The position numbers and the translations under genes were made by a program. From an uncultured Eubacteriales bacterium (lineage in GTDB: Bacteria > Bacillota > Clostridia > Oscillospirales > CAG-272): a stretch of 64,000 nt of DNA. The notes below the pieces were generated by a model that worked only from the letters and a program-made list of their open reading frames with translations, was not told the DNA's origin and did no database searches. This document shows positions 33,738 to 40,819 of this stretch, in pieces (positions within the stretch are counted from its first letter, which is position 1; every line of letters starts with the position of its first letter). The stretch spans positions 32,034 through 96,033 of the forward strand of contig CAKVOU010000007.1 of the NCBI GenBank assembly GCA_934796165.1. The letters are read 5' to 3'.

Positions 33738-34568
33738 ATGTATCTGTACGGCGGACAATCGAATGCTGACAGCCGGGCGGAATCTCCGGACGGCTCCGTC
33801 AGGGGGCGCATCTTTGACATCCAAAGATACTCCGTACACGACGGTCCCGGCATCCGCACCATTGTATTCTTCAAGGGCTGTGCGCTGCGTTGCCGTTGGT
33901 GCTGCAACCCCGAATCCCAGGAATCCGGAATCCAGACCATGGTCCGCGCGGGAAAGACCGAAACGGTCGGGCGCGACGTGACCGTTGACGAGGTGCTTTC
34001 CGAGGTGCTCCGCGACCGTCCGTATTACCTGCGTTCCGGCGGCGGTATGACGCTCTCCGGCGGAGAGGCACTGCTTCAGCCGGAATTTGCCCTTGCACTC
34101 CTCCGGGCGGCGCACGACGAAGGGCTTGACACTGCAATCGAGACGGCGGGCTTTGTTCCCGAAGAAAACCTTGTACGGGTGCTCCCCGAAGTCGATCATG
34201 TGCTGATGGACATCAAGCACATGGACAAAAACAAGCACCGTGCCTTCACGGGGCAATCCAACGAACGGATTCTTTCCAATGCACGCTATACCGCCTTCCA
34301 CGCAAAAGAACTGATCATCCGGGTACCGGTCATCCCGACCTTCAACGATACGGAGGAAGAGATCCGCGCGATCGCCGCATTCGCGGCGGGGTTACCCGGC
34401 GTGAAAAAACTACACCTGCTTCCCTACCATCGTCTGGGACAGGACAAATACACGGGGTTATCCCGCGACTACGGAATGGGGGAGGTTCCCCCGCCGACAA
34501 AGGAGCACATGGAAACGCTTCTTTCGGTTGCAGAAGAATCCGGGCTGACCTGTCAGATCGGCGGCTGA
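33738..34568 (+). CDS. Glycyl-radical-enzyme activase (radical SAM), short form
   Basis: 276 residues. The radical-SAM cluster motif is CALRCRWC (Cys48, Cys52, Cys55), preceded by SVHDGPGIRTIVFFKG, the GRE-activase signature. SAM-binding segments SGGEALLQP and DIKHMD follow. It installs the glycyl radical on Gly818 of the dehydratase. Microcompartment activases such as CutD usually carry an inserted ferredoxin-like domain with extra CxxCxxC clusters; none is present here, so it has the minimal pyruvate-formate-lyase-activase size. GAAAGGAG precedes the ATG. Confidence 0.93.
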   Translation: MYLYGGQSNADSRAESPDGSVRGRIFDIQRYSVHDGPGIRTIVFFKGCALRCRWCCNPESQESGIQTMVRAGKTETVGRDVTVDEVLSEVLRDRPYYLRSGGGMTLSGGEALLQPEFALALLRAAHDEGLDTAIETAGFVPEENLVRVLPEVDHVLMDIKHMDKNKHRAFTGQSNERILSNARYTAFHAKELIIRVPVIPTFNDTEEEIRAIAAFAAGLPGVKKLHLLPYHRLGQDKYTGLSRDYGMGEVPPPTKEHMETLLSVAEESGLTCQIGG

Positions 34569-34806
34569 CATCCGCCGCCACGCTCGCTTCCCGCGCCCGC
34601 CTGCGGCGCTTCGCGCCGCTGCCGCCGGGAGCCGGGCAATCATGTTTCAAAAAAACGGGCGGTTCTCCGCCCCGGCTCCCGGCGCCCCGCCACCCGCTCC
34701 GCGGGTGGCGCGGGCGCGGTACCGCAAAGGGGTTCTTCCCGGCGGCGGTACACCACACAAGCACGGAGAACTGTTCCGCACGGTTTTCCCGGATAAGGAG
34801 AATGCA

Positions 34807-35175
34807 ATGAGCCAAGACCTGTTCAAAGAAAATATGCGTATTGTCCAGGAGCTGGTTCCAGGGCGGCAGATCACACTCGCGCACATCATCGCCAACCCCG
34901 ACCGCGAGCTGTACCGCAAGCTGGGACTTGACCCCGCGGTGGATTACGCGCACGCGGCAATCGGCATTCTGACCGTCAGTCCCGCGGAATCCGCTGTCAT
35001 CGCGGCGGATCTCTCCATGAAGTCCTCGGACGCGTCGCTCGGCTTTGTGGACCGCTTCACGGGCACGGTGCTCCTGACCGGTTCGGTTTCCGCGGTGGAA
35101 TCCTCCTTTTCGGCAGTCACGGAATACTTCCGCGCAACACTCGGTTACGCGGTCTGCCCCATGACGCGCACGTAA
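34807..35175 (+). CDS. pduU: PduU/EutS-like circularly permuted BMC-H shell protein
   Basis: 122 residues. The N-terminal IVQELVPGRQITLAHIIANPDRELYRKLGL and the following AIGILTVSPAESAVIAADLSMKSSDASLGFVDRFTGTVLLTGSVSAVESS match PduU/EutS, whose N-terminal strands cap the hexamer pore with a small beta-barrel. It ends CPMTRT, as in PduU. The start at 34807 was picked by alignment and an AAGGAG site; the upstream open frame runs through a GC-rich spacer. It is followed 5 bp later by the PduV-like GTPase, the same order as in pdu and eut operons. Confidence 0.92.
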   Translation: MSQDLFKENMRIVQELVPGRQITLAHIIANPDRELYRKLGLDPAVDYAHAAIGILTVSPAESAVIAADLSMKSSDASLGFVDRFTGTVLLTGSVSAVESSFSAVTEYFRATLGYAVCPMTRT

Positions 35176-35180
35176 CCTTC

Positions 35181-35606
35181 ATGAAGAAACTGATCCTCAT
35201 GGGCAGGGTCGCGGCGGGGAAAACCACGCTGACCCAGGCACTGCGTGGCGAACAGCTCCGCTACTGCAAGACCCAGTACATCGACTACCGCGACACCATC
35301 ATCGACACCCCCGGTGAATATACGGAGGTTGCCCGCCTCGGTGCCGCGCTTCAGCTTTACGCTTACGAAGCGGACATTGTGGGGCTGGTCATCGGTGCGG
35401 AGGAGCCGTATTCGGTGTTTCCGCCCGCGATCACGGGCATGGTCAACCGCGAGGTCATCGGAATCGTTTCCGGTATTGACAGACCGGGCGCCGATCCCGA
35501 CCGCGCTGAGCGCTGGCTGCGGCTTTCGGGGTGCCGGCGCGTGTTCCGCCTGTCCTCCGTAACGGGCGAGGGACTTGGTGACCTGATTGCCTATCTGGAT
35601 GCCTGA
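35181..35606 (+). CDS. pduV: PduV/EutP-type small GTPase
   Basis: 141 residues. P-loop GRVAAGKTT (8-16), switch II-like DTPGEY (42-47) and the C-terminal SSVTGEGL follow the PduV/EutP pattern. PduV is reported to associate with the outside of the Pdu compartment and affect its movement or location in the cell. The usual NKxD guanine-specificity motif is replaced by SGIDRPGAD, as is common in this family. It is translationally close to the PduU-like gene. Confidence 0.88.
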   Translation: MKKLILMGRVAAGKTTLTQALRGEQLRYCKTQYIDYRDTIIDTPGEYTEVARLGAALQLYAYEADIVGLVIGAEEPYSVFPPAITGMVNREVIGIVSGIDRPGADPDRAERWLRLSGCRRVFRLSSVTGEGLGDLIAYLDA

Positions 35607-35920
35607 TTTTCTGAGAGAAGCGAAAAAACAATCGTCCGCTCCGGCGAACCGTCCGCCGGTCCTGACATCTGACGAAGAGTATGTACCTGTTGCCCCTATC
35701 CTGGGACGCGGCGTTTCTTGCCGCTTCCGCGCCGGCATCCGACGGTTGCCCGGTGTGCCGATCCGTTTTTTCCTTGTCCTTTTGGGGCTGACGGGCTGCA
35801 CATCTGTATCTCTCCTGCGCGGTGCGTTCCGTTCCGTATCTCCGGACAATCGGCAATCACCCGTCTGCTCACCCGATTTCATCGCACGACCACGTATCTT
35901 TACATGATTGCGAGGGAACT
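35607..35920 (+). other. 314-bp spacer between PduV-like and ParA genes
   Basis: No terminator with a T-run and no clear promoter were found. An ORF at 35587-35907 runs through it with a lipobox-like LTGC stretch but has no ribosome site and overlaps pduV, so it was not accepted as a gene. Confidence 0.4.
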
Positions 35921-36715
35921 ATGAATAGAAAGACCAAAGTCATCTGTTTTGCCAACAACAAAGGCGGCTCCGGGAAGTCCACCACTTGCTCCAACGTCGG
36001 CTATGCCATGGCACTGGCGGGAAAGCGGGTTCTGCTCATCGACGGGGACATGCAGCTCAACCTGACCCTTTCCTTCTTTTCCGAGGAGGAAGCGCTCGGC
36101 TTCGTGCAATCCGGAAAGAACCTGTACACGGGCATGAAGGAAGCGCGGGACCTTTCGGAATACGTCGTCCCGACGGCGTATGCGGGCGTTGATCTGATTC
36201 CCTCCTCCACGCTCATGAGCTCGATCGAATTTGATCTGTTCACCAAGTGGCAAAGAGAATTCATTCTCAAAAAGGGGCTTGCAAAAATCCTTGACTCCGG
36301 CGTTTACGACTACGTGCTCATTGACGCGCCGCCGACGCTCGGCGGGTGGGTCATGAACATCATGTGCGCGTCGGACTACCTCATCATTCCGGTGGAAGCC
36401 AGCCCGTGGGGGCTGTTCGGGCTTGCCAATATGTTTGATTTTGTCGGTCAGGTGCGCGGCATTGCGCCGGACCTCAGTCTGCTCGGCATCGCCATCACCA
36501 AAGCGGACGAACGCAAGAATTATTTCAAGCAGACGGTCGAAACGCTCCGTTCGCAGAACGATGTTCGCCTGTTTGAACATTACATCCGCATTGACGCATC
36601 GGTGGAATGGGCACAGGACGATTCCAAGCCGGTAATCGCGTTCAAGCCCTCCAGCCGGAGTGCAAAGGAATACACAGAACTGACAAAGGAGATTCTTCAG
36701 TATGTCGATCGGTAA
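35921..36715 (+). CDS. ParA/MinD-type ATPase, candidate microcompartment-positioning protein (McdA-like)
   Basis: 264 residues. The deviant Walker A box KGGSGKST (residues 14-21, with the signature Lys14) starts the protein, followed by LLIDGDMQLNLT (Walker A') and YVLIDAPPTLGG (Walker B). This is a ParA and not a plain P-loop ATPase. Such proteins bind nucleoid DNA as ATP dimers and move or space a cargo when a partner stimulates hydrolysis. No ParB or parS is nearby. It lies at the end of the microcompartment operon and overlaps the next gene by 14 bp. A cargo role for the compartment is inference from context; a chromosome or plasmid partition remnant is the alternative. A GAGGG site precedes the ATG. 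Confidence 0.85.
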   Translation: MNRKTKVICFANNKGGSGKSTTCSNVGYAMALAGKRVLLIDGDMQLNLTLSFFSEEEALGFVQSGKNLYTGMKEARDLSEYVVPTAYAGVDLIPSSTLMSSIEFDLFTKWQREFILKKGLAKILDSGVYDYVLIDAPPTLGGWVMNIMCASDYLIIPVEASPWGLFGLANMFDFVGQVRGIAPDLSLLGIAITKADERKNYFKQTVETLRSQNDVRLFEHYIRIDASVEWAQDDSKPVIAFKPSSRSAKEYTELTKEILQYVDR

Positions 36716-37082
36716 GAACAGTATTTCCCGTCTGTCCGGGGGAAAGCAGAACCCGACGGAAAAGACCGCAAAGAAGTTCCCGGAAGCAAACGAGGTGACG
36801 GAAACGGCGGCAAAGAAAGCGGAAAAAACCGCGAAGAGCGCGGCAAAGAAAGTAACAGGCAAGCGCACGAAAGAGAACGCAAAGACGGCAACCGTCCCTG
36901 CACAAACAGGTACCCGCAAGAGGACTTCGGCGTCCAAAGCGAAAGTACTTCCCGCAAAAACCGCGGAATCCGCGGCAGCAGTGACCGCTCCGGAGGGGAC
37001 CGCCGTGAAGTCCGCCGGGGAAAGCCGGGCATCCGCCGCATTCTGTGCAGTCGGCGACGCACTTCCCTACTGGCTTCTGTAA
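36702..37082 (+). CDS. Small Lys/Ala-rich protein, candidate ParA partner (McdB-like by context)
   Basis: 126 residues of low complexity, about 15% Lys and rich in Ala, Thr and Glu, so probably disordered or helical. The start MSIGKNSISRLSGGK is basic, like the N-termini of ParA-activating partners. The middle resembles histone-H1-like AAKKAEKTAK tracts. The very end is hydrophobic, GDALPYWLL, with a tryptophan three residues from the terminus; a C-terminal Trp is needed for carboxysome binding by some McdB proteins. Its start lies inside the ParA gene (14-bp overlap) behind AAAGGAG, so the pair is co-translated. No family was recognised and the role is inferred. Confidence 0.72.
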   Translation: MSIGKNSISRLSGGKQNPTEKTAKKFPEANEVTETAAKKAEKTAKSAAKKVTGKRTKENAKTATVPAQTGTRKRTSASKAKVLPAKTAESAAAVTAPEGTAVKSAGESRASAAFCAVGDALPYWLL

Positions 37083-37099
37083 TCTGAACAGCAAAAAAA

Positions 37100-37127
37100 G
37101 CAGGCAACCGCCGTGGCGGTTGCCTGC
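37100..37127. terminator. Bidirectional terminator closing the microcompartment/ParA operon
   Basis: A 13-bp stem GCAGGCAACCGCC and its complement around GT, flanked by seven A on the left (37093-37099) and six T on the right. It ends the plus-strand cluster and the minus-strand gene at 37291. Confidence 0.92.
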
Positions 37128-37290
37128 TTTTTTATTTGGAGGGATCTCCGGATAAGGTGGCGTTTCCGGCAGTGCAGTACCCGAGAACGTTGAGGGAAAC
37201 GGGTTCCGCAGGAACGGAGCGGCGGAACCCGGCAGTCTTTTTCCCCTCCGTGAAACCAAGTACCCATGCAAAGGGACGACGGGGGTGTTT

Positions 37291-38475
37291 TCAGACTCTG
37301 CGCCAAGCCTTGCCCCTGCCGGACTTCCCGTCTTCAAAAAGAAGTCCGAGCGCCGTAAGGAAACCGAGCGTTCCGTAGGTCGCCATACCGCAAATGCGGG
37401 TCGCCCTTGCGTATTCTGCGGCAGTAAAGCGTTCCGGCAGGGTGTCCGGCAGAAAATCCGCGCGATAATCTTCGGGGACGGTGTAGGTCACGTCGTCAAG
37501 CAGAGCCGTCGGGATGCGTTCGTATCGGACGGAACCGCGCTTACCGTCCCTGCCCCAGCCGTTTTTCCAGCGATATTCACTGGTTTCGCACAAAAGCAGG
37601 CGAAGCGAGAGCCGCCCCGACGAAATATACGGCGTCAGCCAGAACAACTGTCCCGCAACATCCTGTATTCTCCCGCGGCGGGGGGATTTCCGGGGAGTAC
37701 TGATCTCCCCCGTTACGGGATCGATCCACGAAAGGCGCTTGACGACTGAGACGGGGTGAACCAGTGTCACGGGGTACGGGGTCTTCTTGAGATAATAGTC
37801 AAGCTTGGCGCGAAGCGGGTAAAAGCTGCCCGTCTGTACCTCAAAAATGCGTTCGCCGTCGAACACATCGGCAACGAACCGCGTGGAGCGGGAACGATCC
37901 ACGGCATCCATCCGGATTTCCTGAAACTGCCTGTCCGCCAGATAATTCTTGATGACCGCGTGCATTCGTTTTTCACCGAGCGTACCGATGCCGCCGTCAT
38001 GCGCCTGCGCTTCCAGCATATTCTCCCGGATCAGGCGGGCAAACCGCGCGCGGCTGGCAGCAACGGAAACGTTTTTCTGCTCAGCCACGATAGCTTCCGC
38101 CGTCCCGGCAGAAACGGAGTTTCCCGTTTCCGGCACTGCTGTTCCCGGCGCTTCCGGCAAATCGGAGATTTTCGGTGTTTGGGGCGCTGCCGGGCACTTT
38201 GACATCTTGGACGCGTGGGGTACCCGGTTTGCTTTCGGTGTATTGGTCACCTGCGCTGCCGGGCTCTTTGGCACTTGAGTCGCTCCCGGCGCTGCCGGGT
38301 TCTTTGACTTCTTGGACGCGTGGGGTACCCGGTTTGTTTTCGGTGCATTGGTCACCTGCGCCGGGATCGCTTGCAGTTCCTTGGTCGCTCCCGGTGCTGC
38401 CGGGCTCTTCGGCGCCTGAGTTTCCTTCACCGCCATGGTCACTTTCGTCGCTTTGGCTTTTTCGGATGTTGCCAT
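37291..38475 (-). CDS. Uncharacterised protein with repeat-rich N-terminus and possible PD-(D/E)XK nuclease-like core
   Basis: 394 residues. The start at 38475 follows GGAGGGA; an ATG further upstream has none. Residues 1-130 are Lys/Pro/Ala-rich and contain a 35-residue unit twice (each with VTN-PK-NRVPHASK). The conserved-looking core (about 150-340) has EKRMHAVIKNYL, then VADVFDGERIFEVQTGSFYPLRAKLDYYL. That Asp then Glu-x-Gln arrangement before a helix with Lys is like the PD-(D/E)XK nuclease core in which the Lys is replaced by Gln. The fold call is tentative and no function is proposed. It follows the ABC exporter on the same strand. Confidence 0.6.
   Translation of the reverse strand: MATSEKAKATKVTMAVKETQAPKSPAAPGATKELQAIPAQVTNAPKTNRVPHASKKSKNPAAPGATQVPKSPAAQVTNTPKANRVPHASKMSKCPAAPQTPKISDLPEAPGTAVPETGNSVSAGTAEAIVAEQKNVSVAASRARFARLIRENMLEAQAHDGGIGTLGEKRMHAVIKNYLADRQFQEIRMDAVDRSRSTRFVADVFDGERIFEVQTGSFYPLRAKLDYYLKKTPYPVTLVHPVSVVKRLSWIDPVTGEISTPRKSPRRGRIQDVAGQLFWLTPYISSGRLSLRLLLCETSEYRWKNGWGRDGKRGSVRYERIPTALLDDVTYTVPEDYRADFLPDTLPERFTAAEYARATRICGMATYGTLGFLTALGLLFEDGKSGRGKAWRRV
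38186..38385 (-). repeat. Two in-frame 105-bp repeats in the nuclease-like gene
   Basis: Units begin at 38186 and 38291 with GCTGCCGGG and share GACGCGTGGGGTACCCGGTT. The period of 105 bp keeps the frame (35 residues). Confidence 0.75.
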
Positions 38476-38583
38476 TGCGTTTTCCCTCCTTCCCGGTTGA
38501 TGATTTTTTGGACGATTTCGCGTTTCCGGCATCGACGGAATTCTCCGGCTTCCCCGCCGTGCGGGCGGCGTTTTTTGGTCCGC

Positions 38584-38755
38584 TGACGGCAGTCAGCCGA
38601 TATCACTTATGTCGCCTGCCCGGCGAACTGGCGGCATTCTGTTACGTCGCCTGTCCTGCGAACCGACTGCAGTCCAACCAATCCGTTTACGTCGCCTGTC
38701 CCGCAAACTGACGGCAGTCAGCCGATATCACTTATGTCGCCTGCCCCGCAAACTG
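38584..38755 (-). repeat. Tandem duplications of the ABC-transporter 3' end including the stop codon
   Basis: Four units of 35-47 bp each carry, on the minus strand, a version of CAGTTTGCGGGGCAGGCGAC followed by TAA; this encodes QFAGQAT-stop, the real end of the upstream ABC gene. The first (38711-38755) is the true gene end and the fourth (38584-38630) is almost identical to it. The middle two have diverged. Confidence 0.85.
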
Positions 38756-40819
38756 ACTGCTGTACAGCTTCGCGTACTCCCCGCCGGCGGCGAGCAGCTC
38801 GTCGTGATTGCCGGATTCCGCGATCACGCCGTCCTTGACCACCACGATCCGGTCCGCGTCGCGGATGGTGGAAAGCCGATGTGCGATGATGAGCGAGGTC
38901 CTGCCCTTCATGAGCGCGACCATTGCCTTCTGAATATGCATTTCGGTTCTGGTATCGACCGATGAGGTTGCCTCGTCAAGAATCAGAATCTTGGGATCGG
39001 CAAGCACCGCGCGGGCGATGGCAAGCAGCTGTCTCTGCCCCTCGGAAAGATTGCTTCCCGACTCGGCTAGCACCGTCCGGTAGCCCTCCGGCAACCGCTC
39101 AATGAAGCTGTCCGCGTTTGCGTGCTTTGCCGCCGCGCGAATCTCCTCGTCGGTCGCATCCTGTCTGCCGTAGCGGATATTCGCGGCGATACTGTCCGAG
39201 AACAGCACGGTATCCTGAAGCACGATGGCGATCGCGTGGCGCAAGACCGGTTTGGGAATATCGCGGATGTCAGTCCCGTCAATGGTAATGCTTCCGGAAT
39301 CCACCTCATAAAACCGCGTAAGCAGATTGACGATGGTAGTTTTTCCGGAGCCGGTCGCGCCGACAATGGCAATCTTCTGCCCGGGACGGACGTCCAGATT
39401 GAGGCCCTTCAGCACCGGTTCACCGGGGACATAAGAAAAGTGAATATCCCGGAAATCAATTTCGCCCTTCACATCCTCCGGCAGGATGGGCGCCTTGCCC
39501 TCGTCCACCTCGTCCGGCGTGTCCATGATTTCAAAGATACGCTCCGCGCCCGCAAGTGCGGTAAGCAGGGTGGAATACTGGTTGGCGATCATATTGATCG
39601 GGCGGGTGAACTGCTTGGAATACTGGAGCATTGCCTGGATTGCGCCGATGGTGATGGGATTGCCGGTAAGAATCAGCGCGCCGCCGGTCGCCGCCAACAG
39701 CACATACTGGAAGTTGCCGATAAAGTTCATGATCGGTCCCATGACGGAGCCCCAGACCCGCGCGGAAATGGAGGTCTTGCGGTATTCGTCTGAGGACGCG
39801 GAGAAACGTTCCACCGCCTCCGGCTCTTTTCCGTAGGCGACAACGGTCTTGTAGCCCGTAACCGCCTCCTCCACCTGACCGTTCATCTGACCGAGCAGCT
39901 CCTGCTGGCGGACGAAGTACTTCCGCATGAATTTGGCAAGCCGTCCCGAAACAAAGATCGTAAGCGGAATGGTCACGACAGCGACGAGCGTCATGAGCGG
40001 GCTGTAATACAGCATCATGACAAGTGCGCCGGTGATGGTGAGAATCCCCGAAAACAGCGTGGAGACCGACTGGCTGACGGCGTTGGACACGTTTTCGCAG
40101 TCGTTGGTCATGCGGGACATGATGTCACCGTGCTTGTGGGTATCCGTGTAGCGGATGGGCAGGCGCGAGAGCTTGCGGAAGAGATCATTCCGAAGCGTGT
40201 AGACCGTGTTCTGCGACAGCTTCATCGCCATAAGGTTCATGAAGAACGACAGCACGGCGGACGCGCCGAAAAACACGACCATGAAAATCAGGAAACGCAC
40301 CAATTGGGGAAAATCCACCGCGAGCTTGCCCGTTGCCGTGTCAAAGGTGATGGTGTCGATTGCCTTCTGCTGGAGCATCGGCCCCATGACATCCACCACG
40401 GTGACGGCGACCATGAAAAGGAGCATCAGGAGAAGCACGAACCGACTCTTGCCGATATAACGGAACAACCGACCGACGGTTTTGCCGAGATTCTTGGGCT
40501 TTTCCGCGTGCATTCTCGCACCCATGGGTCCGCCGGGACCGAAGCCCATACCGGGGCGCTGTGCGCCGGGTGCGGCAGTACGGGGAGGCTGTGCTACTGC
40601 GGGGGTGTCGGCGGGAGTGCCGGGCGCGTCGGGATTGCCCGCGCTTGTCGCGGGGCTGCCGGGTACGGCAGGGGTGCCCATATCTGTCGCGGGGCTGCCG
40701 GGTACGGCAGGGGTGCCCATATCTGTCGCGGGGCTGCCGGGTACGGCGGAGTTACCTGCGCTTGTCGCGGGGCTGCCTTCTATGGAATTTTGCATTGCGT
40801 GATTCTCTGCTTCCGTCAT
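38732..40819 (-). CDS. ABC exporter half-transporter, consensus-site subunit
   Basis: 695 residues. Residues 1-100 are a Pro/Ala/Gly/Thr-rich tail with 13-residue repeats, followed by six transmembrane helices (about 120-400) and an ATP-binding domain. Walker A is VGATGSGKTT, the signature is LSEGQRQLLAIA and Walker B is ILDEATSSVD with the catalytic Glu. With its neighbour it should form a heterodimeric exporter of the LmrCD/BmrCD/TM287-288 type, usually for drugs or peptides. The start overlaps the stop of the partner gene (ATGA). It is under the MarR regulator upstream. The gene end is tandemly duplicated downstream. Confidence 0.9.
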   Translation of the reverse strand: MTEAENHAMQNSIEGSPATSAGNSAVPGSPATDMGTPAVPGSPATDMGTPAVPGSPATSAGNPDAPGTPADTPAVAQPPRTAAPGAQRPGMGFGPGGPMGARMHAEKPKNLGKTVGRLFRYIGKSRFVLLLMLLFMVAVTVVDVMGPMLQQKAIDTITFDTATGKLAVDFPQLVRFLIFMVVFFGASAVLSFFMNLMAMKLSQNTVYTLRNDLFRKLSRLPIRYTDTHKHGDIMSRMTNDCENVSNAVSQSVSTLFSGILTITGALVMMLYYSPLMTLVAVVTIPLTIFVSGRLAKFMRKYFVRQQELLGQMNGQVEEAVTGYKTVVAYGKEPEAVERFSASSDEYRKTSISARVWGSVMGPIMNFIGNFQYVLLAATGGALILTGNPITIGAIQAMLQYSKQFTRPINMIANQYSTLLTALAGAERIFEIMDTPDEVDEGKAPILPEDVKGEIDFRDIHFSYVPGEPVLKGLNLDVRPGQKIAIVGATGSGKTTIVNLLTRFYEVDSGSITIDGTDIRDIPKPVLRHAIAIVLQDTVLFSDSIAANIRYGRQDATDEEIRAAAKHANADSFIERLPEGYRTVLAESGSNLSEGQRQLLAIARAVLADPKILILDEATSSVDTRTEMHIQKAMVALMKGRTSLIIAHRLSTIRDADRIVVVKDGVIAESGNHDELLAAGGEYAKLYSSQFAGQAT
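40646..40777 (-). repeat. 39-bp tandem repeat in the ABC subunit N-terminus
   Basis: About 3.4 units of 39 bp (40646, 40685, 40724, 40763). The first two units are identical. Each encodes 13 residues of the form GSPATDMGTPAVP. Confidence 0.9.

Noticed and set aside
35587..35907. 106-codon ORF with a lipobox-like LTGC stretch before ParA
   Set aside because: It overlaps the PduV-like gene, lacks a ribosome site, and has no signal-peptide charge pattern at its N-terminus.
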